DNA of 20,766 bases from Dasania sp051277005 (GCA_051277005.1 JBNMPS010000034.1:1-20766), one strand, 5' to 3'; shown: positions 1 to 7,468, numbered from the stretch's first letter. Numbers and translations: made by a program. The notes: generated by a model from the letters alone, not told the origin.

Positions 1-126
1 CCGAAATATAAGACATCTATTATAGTAATAATTCTCGCGATGATCAGTGGTTGTGCCAGTCAACCTGTTTTTGGTCCTCACTTCACGGAAAGAGGTAATG
101 CCTCTAGGTGTCGTACTTGGGAATAA
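1..126 (+). CDS. Small lipoprotein, 5'-truncated by the window edge
   Basis: The frame is open from base 1 to a TAA at 124-126 and gives 41 residues with no start codon, so the beginning lies outside the window. It reads as a lipoprotein signal: a basic start (KYK), a hydrophobic run rich in Ile, then the lipobox I-S-G-C with the acceptor Cys at visible residue 18. Only about 23 residues follow the Cys, so the mature protein would be a very small lipid-anchored peptide. A GC hairpin with a short T-rich tail follows at 170-188. Function is unknown. The lipobox is clear, but the short mature part leaves open that this is the remnant of a longer gene. Confidence 0.5.
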   Translation, partial: PKYKTSIIVIILAMISGCASQPVFGPHFTERGNASRCRTWE

Positions 127-169
127 GTACGTAGAGGTATTGTCGTTATAAGTCAGGCTATTTAATTTT

Positions 170-188
170 GCCGCAAAGCGGCTTCTTT
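170..188 (+). terminator. Rho-independent-like terminator after the small lipoprotein
   Basis: A perfect 5-bp stem GCCGC/GCGGC (170-174 and 178-182) with an AAA loop is followed by TTCTTT. The stem is short and the T run is interrupted, so it is a moderate terminator candidate. It separates the lipoprotein from the secreted protein that starts at 268. Confidence 0.5.
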
Positions 189-267
189 CAACAAATAAAT
201 AAAGCTTACACGAAAATACGCGTAGTTTATTTAGGTGTTAAATTAAAATCAAGATGAAGTATTTCAC

Positions 268-603
268 ATGAATAAAAATCTAATCGTATTGATACTAATG
301 AGCGTTTTCATAGCTCCAGTTATGGCGGATAAACCAGAATGGGCGGGAAAAGGTAAACCCACTGATGAGCAGAAGTCGGCACATGAAGCCGCAATGCAGG
401 CCAAAGAAGATATTGATGATAATGAAGATAGAATAAAAGAGAAGAAAGAGAAGAGGGAGAAGTCTAGCGAATTAAAGGGCATTGAAAAGCAAAACGTCAA
501 GAAATCAGACCAGCCTCGAAAAGAACTTGATAAAGGTTCTGATAAAGGAAAAGCTTCAAGAGAAGCTAATAGTAAAAAATGGTGGAAATTCTGGCGTGAG
601 TAA
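268..603 (+). CDS. Small secreted highly charged protein of unknown function
   Basis: The product is 111 residues. It has a classical Sec signal peptide: N-terminal Lys, hydrophobic core LIVLILMSVFIAPV, and a likely signal-peptidase site after VMA, giving a mature N-terminus DKPEWAGKGKP. The mature part (about residues 21-111) is dominated by Lys, Glu, Asp and Ser with almost no hydrophobic residues. From about residue 45 to 75 it could form a charged helix or coiled coil. It ends in an aromatic/basic tail, KKWWKFWRE. I see no enzyme motif. The Trp-rich basic C-terminus could touch a membrane or cell wall, but that is inference. No strong Shine-Dalgarno precedes the ATG. A TGCGG-TTA-CCGCA inverted repeat lies at 625-637, just after the gene, without a T tract. 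Confidence 0.65.
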   Translation: MNKNLIVLILMSVFIAPVMADKPEWAGKGKPTDEQKSAHEAAMQAKEDIDDNEDRIKEKKEKREKSSELKGIEKQNVKKSDQPRKELDKGSDKGKASREANSKKWWKFWRE

Positions 604-661
604 GCTTAATAAGTTTAGGCTGGATGCGGTTACCGCACGCCCGGGCTAAAGGCGTCCTCTA

Positions 662-808
662 GTGCCGCTATTGAAGAAACTGTTAACCCATATCGAAACA
701 CTTAAGGGGTTAATGGCACCTCTTATGTTTGGCTCAGTAGAGAATAATGTGCCTACTATGTTAGATTCAATGAATCAGGCTTTGAAGACGCTGGCTGAAG
801 CAGAGTAA
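662..808 (+). CDS. Possible 48-codon ORF, doubtful
   Basis: From a GTG at 662 a frame runs to TAA at 806-808, beginning VPLLKKLLTHIETLKG and ending LDSMNQALKTLAEAE. It looks amphipathic and helical. AAAGG at 648-652, nine bases before the GTG, could be its ribosome binding site. An internal ATG at 713 would give a 31-residue version, but its upstream purine run lies too close. It does not resemble a family I recognise and may be a fragment of a degraded helical protein. I list it because its composition is protein-like and it fills most of the 604-836 gap. Confidence 0.25.
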   Translation: MPLLKKLLTHIETLKGLMAPLMFGSVENNVPTMLDSMNQALKTLAEAE

Positions 809-836
809 ACGGTATAACACAGGTGCGTGATAAAGA

Positions 837-1118
837 ATGACGATTGAATTAATAGAGGTGTCTAGCAATGATGTGACATGCTCAAACTGTAGAGCAAATT
901 GTTGCCGTCTAGAGGTCATGTTGATTACGGATACGGGTGTGCCTGAAAAATATATTCAGTTGGATAATTGGGGGGGCATGACGATGGCCCGCTTAGACGA
1001 CGGGTGGTGTGCCGCTTTGGATCGTGAGACGATGCTCTGCAGCATTTATGATAAGCGCCCTTTAATCTGCCGTGAATTTGAAATGGCCGGTTATGAGTGC
1101 CTCGCTGAACGAACCTAG
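837..1118 (+). CDS. YkgJ-type cysteine-cluster (CxxCxxxCC) protein
   Basis: This 93-residue cytosolic protein belongs to the YkgJ/UPF0153 group of putative Zn/Fe-binding cysteine-cluster proteins. The signature C15-x2-C18-x3-C22-C23 is present, followed by C58, C68, C78 and C88. The C-terminal YDKRPLICREF matches the usual 'YexRP.vCR.f' segment of this family. Eight cysteines in 93 residues imply metal coordination; no enzymatic activity is established for the family. The length is normal for the short members. A weak AAAG precedes the ATG. The gene is convergent with the ychJ homologue across 83 bases, where I see no clear terminator hairpin. Confidence 0.8.
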   Translation: MTIELIEVSSNDVTCSNCRANCCRLEVMLITDTGVPEKYIQLDNWGGMTMARLDDGWCAALDRETMLCSIYDKRPLICREFEMAGYECLAERT

Positions 1119-1201
1119 TTCTGATGTTGGCGGTGCGTTTTTTTGAATCAGGGCTGCATGATAAGCGTTTTCCCTTTTTTCTTTAGCTTGCACTCGTAGG
1201 C

Positions 1202-1696
1202 TTAGCCGTGGCACTTTTTATATTTTTTACCGCTTTTGCACCAGCAAGGGTCGTTGCGCCCTATCTTGTCACTGTTGGCTTGTTGTTGAGTGGCGACGTC
1301 ACCATCTAAATAAAACCAGCGATTATTATCTTTAATAAAGTGCGATTTTTCACGCAGTTGAAAGAGCTGGTTATTCTCTTCGTAGACGGCAATAAAGTCT
1401 ATCGTGCCTTCAGTGTCATTGTTTAAGCCGCGCTGAGTTCCTGTGATGCTTAATTTAAGCCACTTGCAGCTAGCGATGGTTTTGTGCAGTTGTTCTTTAT
1501 CACCGTGCTCGTGTTTTGAGGGGTGATGAGTAGACATTAAATAATCAACATCATTGGTGAAAAAGGCCGAGTAACGCGAGCGCATGAGCTCTTCGGCAGT
1601 GCCGGCCATTCTCTCACTATTGAGTAATGGCTGACAGCACTCTGCAAAGGATCGTTGATTACCGCAGTGGCATTGTTGTTGGGCGTCGTTACTCAT
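1202..1696 (-). CDS. ychJ: YchJ family SEC-C motif protein
   Basis: The product is 164 residues from the ATG at 1696. An upstream in-frame TTG at 1720 would add eight residues but is less likely. It has the YchJ/UPF0225 layout: an N-terminal SEC-C-like cysteine cluster (C9-x-C11, C20-C21), a central NTF2-like domain containing ELMRSRYSAFF and the HHPS segment, and a C-terminal SEC-C motif GRNDPCWCKSGKKYKKCHG (about 146-164). SEC-C motifs bind zinc and occur at the end of SecA, but the cellular role of YchJ is not established. The ATG overlaps the end of ppnP by 8 bases, so translation is probably coupled. It is the last gene of the yaiI-ppnP-ychJ operon. Confidence 0.88.
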   Translation of the reverse strand: MSNDAQQQCHCGNQRSFAECCQPLLNSERMAGTAEELMRSRYSAFFTNDVDYLMSTHHPSKHEHGDKEQLHKTIASCKWLKLSITGTQRGLNNDTEGTIDFIAVYEENNQLFQLREKSHFIKDNNRWFYLDGDVATQQQANSDKIGRNDPCWCKSGKKYKKCHG

Positions 1697-1970
1697 AGGT
1701 GCACATATACGCGGTTTCAACAGAGACTTTCACATCAAATGAAGAGTTTGCTTCTACTGTAAAACGTTCACCTGCTTGGTAGTTGATCCATTCAGCTTCG
1801 CTAGCGAGCTTAATGGTTAAGTCGCCGCTCACCACTGTCATGGTTTCTTTTTGGGTCGTGCCAAATTTGTAGCTACCAACAGCCATAACGCCAACGGCTG
1901 CTGCTTGGGTTGTGGTTTGAAAAGCGATTGAGGCAACTTTGCCGTCAAAGTATTCGCTGATGTTAAACAT
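1689..1970 (-). CDS. ppnP: Pyrimidine/purine nucleoside phosphorylase PpnP
   Basis: The product is 93 residues, the usual length for PpnP (formerly YaiE, DUF1255), a small cupin-fold enzyme that cleaves nucleosides with phosphate to the free base and ribose-1-phosphate. The family pattern is seen throughout: N-terminal EYFDGKVASIAF, then GVMAVGSYKF, the ETMTVVSGDL strand, W-x-x-Y-x-A-G-E-x-F in the middle, and a C-terminal AYMCTYE. The gene starts 16 bases after the yaiI stop, and its last bases overlap the start of ychJ, so all three sit in one minus-strand operon. The enzyme is expected to be cytosolic and to serve nucleoside salvage. Confidence 0.92.
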   Translation of the reverse strand: MFNISEYFDGKVASIAFQTTTQAAAVGVMAVGSYKFGTTQKETMTVVSGDLTIKLASEAEWINYQAGERFTVEANSSFDVKVSVETAYMCTYE

Positions 1971-1986
1971 AAGATTGATCCACTTG

Positions 1987-2436
1987 TTAAAGTTTGGCTT
2001 TTGCTAAAAGTCTATCTAGGGTATTGGCAAAAGTTTGTTTGTCTCGGTTATCTAATGGTGGCGGGCCACCACTGGCTTGGCCTGTGGTACGCATCTCTTC
2101 CATAAAGTTACGCATGGTTAGCCGTTGTTTAATGTTTTGTTCGGTGTACAGCTCGCCTCTAGGGTTTATGCCATAGGAACCTTTGGCAACGATATCGGCC
2201 GCAAGGGGAATATCACCGGTGACGACAATGTCACCCGCTTTAACTTCTTGGGCAATATAGTTGTCGGCCACGTCAAAGCCCGAGTCTACTTGCACACATT
2301 TAATATAGGGTGAAGGCGGGGTGCTTAAAGCATGGTTTGCCACCAGGGTTAACGGCAGCTCATTTCGATTTGCTGCACGGTATAGTATCTCTTTAATGAC
2401 CTTGGGGCAGGCATCGGCATCAACCCAAATATGCAT
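1987..2436 (-). CDS. yaiI: YaiI/YqxD family (UPF0178) protein
   Basis: The product is 149 residues from the ATG at 2436. An in-frame extension of 14 residues is possible, but a GGAAG ribosome binding site lies just before this ATG, and the family normally begins with this M-x-IWVDADACP segment. The acidic N-terminal motif (D6, D8), the later VVTGDIPLA (around residues 73-81) and the C-terminal GGPPPLDNRDKQ.FANTLDR are typical of UPF0178. The fold is related to PIN/NYN-like nucleases, which suggests a metal-dependent nuclease, but no activity is proven. It is the first gene of the operon with ppnP and ychJ, and it diverges from the J-domain gene. Confidence 0.9.
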   Translation of the reverse strand: MHIWVDADACPKVIKEILYRAANRNELPLTLVANHALSTPPSPYIKCVQVDSGFDVADNYIAQEVKAGDIVVTGDIPLAADIVAKGSYGINPRGELYTEQNIKQRLTMRNFMEEMRTTGQASGGPPPLDNRDKQTFANTLDRLLAKAKL

Positions 2437-2588
2437 GTGGCTTCCATTATCAATAACATTGCTGCTGAGGGATCGCATTCTACCTAAAGTCAGTTAATAG
2501 TTGTATCCTTCCGTTAACCGAGATATTGGCATTCTTTGAGTAGGGTGCTGAGCGTAAACGTTATTAAAGGGTACACAGAGCTTTGTTA

Positions 2589-3188
2589 GTGCATAAAAAC
2601 CCTTTAATTATCCCTATTTTAGCATTGCTCAAAAGCCAACAGCCTATGAGTGAACACGAGCTACTTACTCAGTTAGAGCGGCAGGGTGATTTTGATGGCG
2701 GCTTATCAAAAGATAAGGCGTTTTCAATGGCCAGCGATCTGGCTTTGTTTCAGCGCCATTTTCTTATTATGAATGCCCTCTATTTGTTGCAAGAGCAGCT
2801 GTTGCAAGATCAGCTTTATCTACAGATATCCCCTTTAAAAATTGGTTTGATACCTATTCAGCAGCAAGGTTTGAGTGAGCTTGGCGAGCAACAAGAAAGC
2901 CCCGCGTTGAAAGCCTATTACAGCGATTTCAGTAATTTAGAAGGCGCTGATGAGCAGGGTGTAGATGATTTACTGAAAGGTTTTTGGCGGCGCTATTTGG
3001 TGAGTGATAAGCGGGTGGAAGCGTATGGGGTTTTAGCGCTAGCTGTTGATGCTGATTGGTCAGTGGTTAAAGCGGCCTATCGGCGCTTGGCTAAACAGCA
3101 CCATCCCGATCATGGTGGTGACCATGAAAAGTTTGTTGAACTGAGGGCTGCGTATGAAATATTACAGCAGGTTTTGAGCGGCCGTTAA
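2589..3188 (+). CDS. DnaJ-related protein with C-terminal J domain
   Basis: This is a co-chaperone-like protein of about 199 residues. The N-terminal two thirds (NPLIIPILALLKSQQ, then SEHELLTQLE and FQRHFLIMNALYLLQEQL) match the DNAJ-related N-terminal domain found in gammaproteobacteria. The last 55 residues form a J domain with the HPD tripeptide in KQHHPDHGGD, preceded by the basic helix KAAYRRLAK. The HPD stimulates the DnaK ATPase, so a DnaK partner role is expected; no client is known. Start: GTG at 2589 has CAGAG about eight bases upstream. A TTG at 2583 is also in frame but too close to that site. The gene diverges from yaiI and converges on deaD through a shared terminator. Confidence 0.82.
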   Translation: MHKNPLIIPILALLKSQQPMSEHELLTQLERQGDFDGGLSKDKAFSMASDLALFQRHFLIMNALYLLQEQLLQDQLYLQISPLKIGLIPIQQQGLSELGEQQESPALKAYYSDFSNLEGADEQGVDDLLKGFWRRYLVSDKRVEAYGVLALAVDADWSVVKAAYRRLAKQHHPDHGGDHEKFVELRAAYEILQQVLSGR

Positions 3189-3204
3189 GTTGTTTTTTTT
3201 TATA

Positions 3205-3234
3205 AAAAAATACCCGCAGCAGCGGGTATTTTTT
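3205..3234. terminator. Bidirectional terminator between the J-domain gene and deaD
   Basis: A perfect 13-bp stem (3205-3217 with 3222-3234; core TACCCGC/GCGGGTA, loop AGCA) is flanked by A6 on the left and T6 on the right. It therefore reads as a rho-independent terminator on both strands, as expected between these two convergent genes. Confidence 0.93.
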
Positions 3235-3254
3235 ATTGAGATAAAAATAAAGAA

Positions 3255-4985
3255 TTACTCTTTATTTTTTTTAGGCTTTTTGCGCGGCTTGTTGTTGCCA
3301 GGTTTGTCGCCTCTTAGTTTGCCTTTGCCGCCAACGCGATTTTCACGTTTGACTTGGCCAACTTCAGTCATGTTAATAGGGATGTTGCGTACCGTTAACC
3401 CTGATAGGCGTTTAATTAAATCAGCCGGTAAGCCTAAAGCGAGATCAACGGTGCTGTGATCATCGTGTAGTTTAATGTGGCCAATATCATTTTTATGGAT
3501 ATCAGTTTCATTCATGATGGCGCCAACAATGTCACCGGGACCAACGTGTTGATCTCGGCCTACTTCTGCGCGGTAGCGCATCATCATATCGTTCTCGGTT
3601 GAGCGAGACTTACGGTTTTCTTCAACAGTGAAGCCTTTTTCTTTTTTCTTGTTGGGGCCGTCGTTGACTTCTAGTGGACGCTCCAATTGATGAAGGTAGG
3701 CAAGTGCACAGGCGATGTCTTCGGCAGAGCGATCATTCTCTTCGCTGTATTCAGACAAAATATTGAAGAAGAACTCAAACTTAGTGCCTGAATCTAGAGT
3801 TTCAGTCAGTAGCTTTTTGAACTGTTCAATACGCTTAGACGAAACTTCTTTGCCGCTGGGCAAGTCCATTGGGGCGATTTTTTGTTTGGTGTTTTTCTCG
3901 ATAGAGTACAGTAAACGTTTTTCGCGCGGGGCTACAAATAAGATGGCGCTACCGGTACGACCGGCACGGCCAGTACGACCGATACGATGTACATACGCTT
4001 CTGAATCATAGGGAATGTCAAAGTTTAATACGTGGCTTACACGCTCAACATCAATACCACGTGCGGCAACATCCGTAGCAACAAGAATATCTAATTGATT
4101 TTTCTTGAGGCGATTAATGGTGCGCTCACGTAATTGCTGGTTCATGTCGCCGTTTAGGGCTGAGGCAGAGTAGCCACGAGCTTCTAGCTTTTCGGCCAGT
4201 TCGGCCGTTGCTGTTTTGGTGCGCACGAAAATAATCATGGCATCAAAATCTTGCGATTCTAAAATGCGGGTGATGGCATCTAGCTTGCGGTCAAAACCGT
4301 TAACGATTAGGTAGCTTTGCTGAATATGTGATGCGGTTTGTGTTGCGCTGGCAATACGAACTTCTTTAGGGTTATTTAAGTATTTATCAGCAACCTTTTT
4401 GATGGGGGCGGGCATGGTGGCTGAGAATAGAGCGACTTGGCGCTGAGCGGGTGTGTGGTCGAGTATCCATTCCACATCATCGATAAAGCCCATGCGTAAC
4501 ATTTCGTCCGCTTCATCAAGCACGACGGTTTTTAATGTATTGAGCTTGAGGCTGCCGCGACGGAGGTGGTCCATGACTCGACCGGGTGTACCAACAATAA
4601 CTTGTGGCCCACGTTGTAGTTGCTTAAGTTGGCCGCGCATATCTTGGCCGCCGTATACCGGTAGCACCTGAAAGCCTTTCATTTCACAGGCGTAGCTTTG
4701 GAAAGCTTCGGCTACTTGTATGGCTAGCTCACGAGTTGGTGCTAGCACCAATACTTGTGGCGATTTGACTTTAAGGTCAATGTTGCTCAGCAAGGGCAGG
4801 GCAAACGCTGCGGTTTTACCGGTACCGGTTTGAGCGACACCCAGTAAATCTTCACCTTCTAATAAGTGAGGGATGCTCGCTGCTTGTATCGGTGAAGGTT
4901 GTTCGTAGCCAACTTTCTGGATGGCTTTTAATACTGGCGCAGACAACGCCAGATCTGAAAAACTGGTTGTTTCGGAGGAGGTCAT
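3255..4985 (-). CDS. deaD: DEAD-box ATP-dependent RNA helicase DeaD/CsdA
   Basis: The product is 576 residues, slightly shorter than E. coli DeaD (629). All helicase motifs are present: Q motif around 27-34 with upstream F9, Walker A AQTGTGKT 51-58, PTRELA 83-88, TPGR 133-136, DEAD 157-160, SAT 188-190, ATDVAARGID 303-312 and HRIGRTGR 333-340. After the second RecA domain comes a linker, then a DbpA-type RNA-binding domain (about 470-545, with the conserved GDIVGAI segment), and a basic Gly/Lys/Arg-rich tail. DeaD unwinds RNA in ribosome assembly and at low temperature. The 214-base gap to the divergent ligase gene could give deaD a leader of about 110 bases, which contains a perfect palindrome at 5017-5032. 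Confidence 0.95.
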   Translation of the reverse strand: MTSSETTSFSDLALSAPVLKAIQKVGYEQPSPIQAASIPHLLEGEDLLGVAQTGTGKTAAFALPLLSNIDLKVKSPQVLVLAPTRELAIQVAEAFQSYACEMKGFQVLPVYGGQDMRGQLKQLQRGPQVIVGTPGRVMDHLRRGSLKLNTLKTVVLDEADEMLRMGFIDDVEWILDHTPAQRQVALFSATMPAPIKKVADKYLNNPKEVRIASATQTASHIQQSYLIVNGFDRKLDAITRILESQDFDAMIIFVRTKTATAELAEKLEARGYSASALNGDMNQQLRERTINRLKKNQLDILVATDVAARGIDVERVSHVLNFDIPYDSEAYVHRIGRTGRAGRTGSAILFVAPREKRLLYSIEKNTKQKIAPMDLPSGKEVSSKRIEQFKKLLTETLDSGTKFEFFFNILSEYSEENDRSAEDIACALAYLHQLERPLEVNDGPNKKKEKGFTVEENRKSRSTENDMMMRYRAEVGRDQHVGPGDIVGAIMNETDIHKNDIGHIKLHDDHSTVDLALGLPADLIKRLSGLTVRNIPINMTEVGQVKRENRVGGKGKLRGDKPGNNKPRKKPKKNKE

Positions 4986-5016
4986 TCAAAATTCTCTAAT
5001 GGAGCGGTATATGTGC

Positions 5017-5032
5017 TTGGGCTGCAGCCCAA
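5017..5032. promoter_or_regulatory. 16-bp perfect palindrome in the deaD leader region
   Basis: TTGGGCTGCAGCCCAA is exactly self-complementary. It lies 32-47 bases upstream of the deaD ATG and about 170 bases upstream of the divergent ligase start. A TATAAT on the minus strand (5109-5104), without a good -35, would place it inside the deaD transcript as a hairpin with a TGCA loop. It could equally be a DNA operator. It is not followed by a T tract on the minus strand, so it is not a standard terminator. Confidence 0.45.
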
Positions 5033-5199
5033 CGGTGTAGCGATAACCCTGCAAAAAAACAGCGGTAACTACTAAGAGCGGATTAGCCAATAAGTGACCA
5101 ATTATTATAGGCCTTATTGAGGCTGTACGCTATCGGAATATCGCTATTGATGGGGTACACTAGGCGGTAATAATACAATTACAGTCTTATTTCGCCTTC

Positions 5200-6711
5200 A
5201 TGAGTAATTTATTTAGCCTTTTTCAACAAAATTTCCCTAACGCCGAGCATGCGCCATTCTTAATAGATAGCCATGGCCGGGTGATTAGCTATGGTGAAAT
5301 GCAGCAGCAGACCGCTCAAATTGCCCGTCAATTGCAGGCGAGTGGTTTGAAAAAGGGCGATCGTATCGCCGTGCAGCTGCACAAATCCCCCGAAGTTCTG
5401 ATGATTTACTTAGCCTCTTTGCGGGCAGGGTTAATCTACTTACCGCTCAATAATGCTTACACTGATGCCGAGATGGCGTATTTTATTGAGGATGCCCAGC
5501 CCAGTTTATTACTCTGCGACCCTAGTCGGGAAACTGGCTTCGGCGAGCTTCTAAAGCAGCAAGCAGCGTCAACTCAAGTGATGAGTATCGACGCACAAGG
5601 CCATGGCTTGCTCATTGTGCGGGCCCATCATCAGCAAGGTGATTTCTACAATGTAACCTGCAGTGATGATGATTTGGCGGCGATTTTATATACCTCTGGC
5701 ACGACAGGGCGTCCTAAAGGGGTAATGCTTAGCCATGGTAATTTGGCAGCCAATGCCTTTACGCTTAAAGCAATATGGGGGTTCACTGCTGCTGATGTAT
5801 TGATACATGCCCTGCCAATCTTTCATGTACATGGTTTGTTCGTGGCCTGCCATTGTGTGATGGCTGCTGGCGCTAGCATGCTGTTTCAGCCTAATTTTGA
5901 TGCTACCCAAGTGGCTTCGGTTTTACCCAAGGCCAGTGTGCTAATGGGTGTACCCACCTTTTATACTCGCTTGTTGGCCGATGCTGCGCTTGATGTAAGC
6001 ACCTGTCAAAGTATTCGTCTATTTATATCAGGCTCGGCGCCGTTGCTTGCAACGACCCATAAAGACTTTGAGGTCCGCACCGGCCATAAAATTCTTGAGC
6101 GATACGGCATGACAGAGACAGGTATGTTAGTCTCTAATCCCTTGGCTGGAGAGCGGCGTGCCGGTACTGTCGGGTCCCCCTTGCCAGAAGTGTTAGTGCG
6201 GATTGTTACGGCTAATGACTCCTTTGCACAGTGTGATGAAATTGGCAGTATTCAGGTGCAAGGCCCTAATGTGTTTAAGGGCTATTGGCGTAAACCTGAG
6301 AAAACCGCCGAGGAATTTACCGAAGATGGTTATTTTATTACCGGCGACCAAGGTAAAATCAGCGATGATGGTTACATTAGTATTGTAGGGCGAGCCAAGG
6401 ATATGGTGATTACGGGTGGCTTTAATGTTTACCCCAAAGAAGTTGAACGGGTATTGGATGCCGTTGAGGGGGTAAAAGAAACGGCCGTTATTGGTTTGCC
6501 GCATAAAGACTTTGGCGAGGCGGTAACTGCCATTGTTGTGCTGGAGGGTGGCGACGTTACCGAGCAGGAAGTTATTGCTCAAGCTAAGTGTTGTTTGGCT
6601 GCCTTCAAAGTGCCAAAAAAACTATATTTTGTTAAGGCTTTACCGCGTAATACTATGGGGAAAGTACAAAAAAACGTTTTAAGGGAGCGGTTTGTTGATG
6701 GTTGTCAGTAA
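5200..6711 (+). CDS. matB: Malonyl-CoA ligase (MatB-like acyl-CoA synthetase)
   Basis: The product is 503 residues, the usual MatB length. It is an ANL-superfamily adenylating enzyme: YTSGTTGRPKG phosphate loop 164-174, HALPIFHVHGLF around 203-214, SGSAPL 278-283, ERYGMTET 300-307, GYWRKPEKTAEEF 361-373, TGD 381-383, and the catalytic lysine in PRNTMGK at 488. The combination HALPIFHxHGLF, ERYGMTET and LPRNTMGKVQKN is characteristic of malonate-CoA ligases rather than long-chain enzymes. It probably makes malonyl-CoA from malonate, ATP and CoA in the cytosol; use of methylmalonate is also known in the family. No malonate transporter or malonyl-CoA decarboxylase is adjacent. The ATG has no obvious Shine-Dalgarno, but the N-terminus fits the family. 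Confidence 0.87.
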   Translation: MSNLFSLFQQNFPNAEHAPFLIDSHGRVISYGEMQQQTAQIARQLQASGLKKGDRIAVQLHKSPEVLMIYLASLRAGLIYLPLNNAYTDAEMAYFIEDAQPSLLLCDPSRETGFGELLKQQAASTQVMSIDAQGHGLLIVRAHHQQGDFYNVTCSDDDLAAILYTSGTTGRPKGVMLSHGNLAANAFTLKAIWGFTAADVLIHALPIFHVHGLFVACHCVMAAGASMLFQPNFDATQVASVLPKASVLMGVPTFYTRLLADAALDVSTCQSIRLFISGSAPLLATTHKDFEVRTGHKILERYGMTETGMLVSNPLAGERRAGTVGSPLPEVLVRIVTANDSFAQCDEIGSIQVQGPNVFKGYWRKPEKTAEEFTEDGYFITGDQGKISDDGYISIVGRAKDMVITGGFNVYPKEVERVLDAVEGVKETAVIGLPHKDFGEAVTAIVVLEGGDVTEQEVIAQAKCCLAAFKVPKKLYFVKALPRNTMGKVQKNVLRERFVDGCQ

Positions 6712-6773
6712 ATCTCTCCTTTAAATATTAATACATTAATTTAGATAATAAAAATCAAGTTGAGGTTGTAGTA

Positions 6774-7298
6774 ATGACTGAGAAAGCAAAAGAAGTCGAA
6801 ATAAATTTTTTCCAAGTGCTCGATGTTTTTGGTGGGGTGATGGGTAAGATTCTTGTCTCTGATGACGAAAAACGTGCCGAAGCAGCGTTTGATGACTTAA
6901 AGCAAGGCAAGACACTTGAAGTTGGTGAGATCCGCCAAAGTGATAAAGTTAAGCTGAACTGCAAGATTAAATTGAATCACACTGGTTTTAAAGGCCCTGG
7001 TTTTAATTACGATATATTTAGTGTTGCCTTGGGTGGGTTACTCAATCGAATTGGTGCAGACTTAAACGCCAAAAAAGAAATTAAGCTCATGCACAGTGAG
7101 GCGGGTATGCAGCTGGTCGCTATTCCGGGTGTGGTACGCGCAAACGACCAAGATAATGTGCTAATGATTGCGCTAGAATTTTCTAACGATGCGTCAGTGA
7201 CGGCTCACCTTGTGTTTATGGATCCTGAACAGTTCAAGCAAGCCGCCGAGAAAATCGCCGAGCAAACTGAAGAAGTCTCAGCTGAAACAGGCGAGTAA
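6774..7298 (+). CDS. Conserved-looking cytosolic protein of unknown function
   Basis: I do not recognise this 174-residue protein. It has no signal peptide or membrane segment. The N-terminal half has a charged helix (DDEKRAEAAFDDLKQG) followed by LEVGEIRQSDKVKLNCKIKLN. A Gly-rich stretch, FKGPGFNYDIFSVALGG, precedes a possible beta-rich part (GMQLVAIPGVVRAN, VLMIALEFSND). The C-terminal 25 residues are acidic and helical (FKQAAEKIAEQTEEVSAETGE). A good ribosome binding site GAGG (6762-6765) lies eight bases before the ATG, and composition matches the neighbours, so it is very likely translated. It follows matB by 62 bases without a terminator hairpin, so cotranscription is possible, but a link to malonate use is not supported. 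Confidence 0.7.
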   Translation: MTEKAKEVEINFFQVLDVFGGVMGKILVSDDEKRAEAAFDDLKQGKTLEVGEIRQSDKVKLNCKIKLNHTGFKGPGFNYDIFSVALGGLLNRIGADLNAKKEIKLMHSEAGMQLVAIPGVVRANDQDNVLMIALEFSNDASVTAHLVFMDPEQFKQAAEKIAEQTEEVSAETGE

Positions 7299-7307
7299 GC
7301 CTTAATC

Positions 7308-7325
7308 CTACAGCTACAGCTACAG
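7308..7325 (+). repeat. Three tandem CTACAG hexamers
   Basis: CTACAG occurs three times head to tail directly after the unknown gene at 6774-7298. The array is flanked by CTTAAT (7301-7306) and ATTAAG (7327-7332), which are complementary, so the repeats would sit in the loop of a weak stem. No function is evident. Confidence 0.6.
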
Positions 7326-7335
7326 CATTAAGCTG

Positions 7336-7425
7336 ATTCCTGCTGCTACCGCATTGTTTGTTCGCGGTGGGGAGCAGGGATTAGAAGTTCTTTTGTTGTT
7401 GTCGCTTGATAGTCGATGGCAATAA
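7336..7425 (+). pseudogene. Possible N-terminal fragment of a Nudix hydrolase
   Basis: A 29-codon stretch reads IPAATALFVRGGEQGLEVLL and continues LLSLDSRWQ before TAA at 7423. This resembles the first beta strands of CoA-diphosphatase-like Nudix hydrolases, which typically open with 'P.AAtvillr....GlEVLLlrR'. No ATG, GTG or Nudix box (GX5EX7REUXEEXGU) follows, and 43 bases later the region runs into the end of the antisense ion-channel pseudogene. I read it as a truncated remnant. The match is short, so chance similarity cannot be excluded. Confidence 0.3.
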
Positions 7426-7468
7426 ATGTGTGGTTTTTAATGATTGGCTTGTGTGTTTATAATAAGTA

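Noticed and set aside
264..500. Minus-strand ORF of 78 codons with a Ser/Phe-rich product
   Set aside because: It is the antisense shadow of the Lys/Glu-rich secreted protein, whose signal peptide and composition are far more convincing.
1119..1201. Terminator between the convergent Cys-cluster and ychJ genes
   Set aside because: T-rich runs are present but I could not find a stable stem next to them.
6193..6582. Minus-strand ORF of 129 codons inside matB
   Set aside because: It overlaps conserved adenylating-enzyme motifs on the plus strand and has no recognisable features.
7308..7332. CTACAG repeats with flanking complementary CTTAAT/ATTAAG as a terminator or mobile element end
   Set aside because: The stem is only six A/T-rich pairs with a 20-base loop and no T tract; there is no transposase or target duplication.
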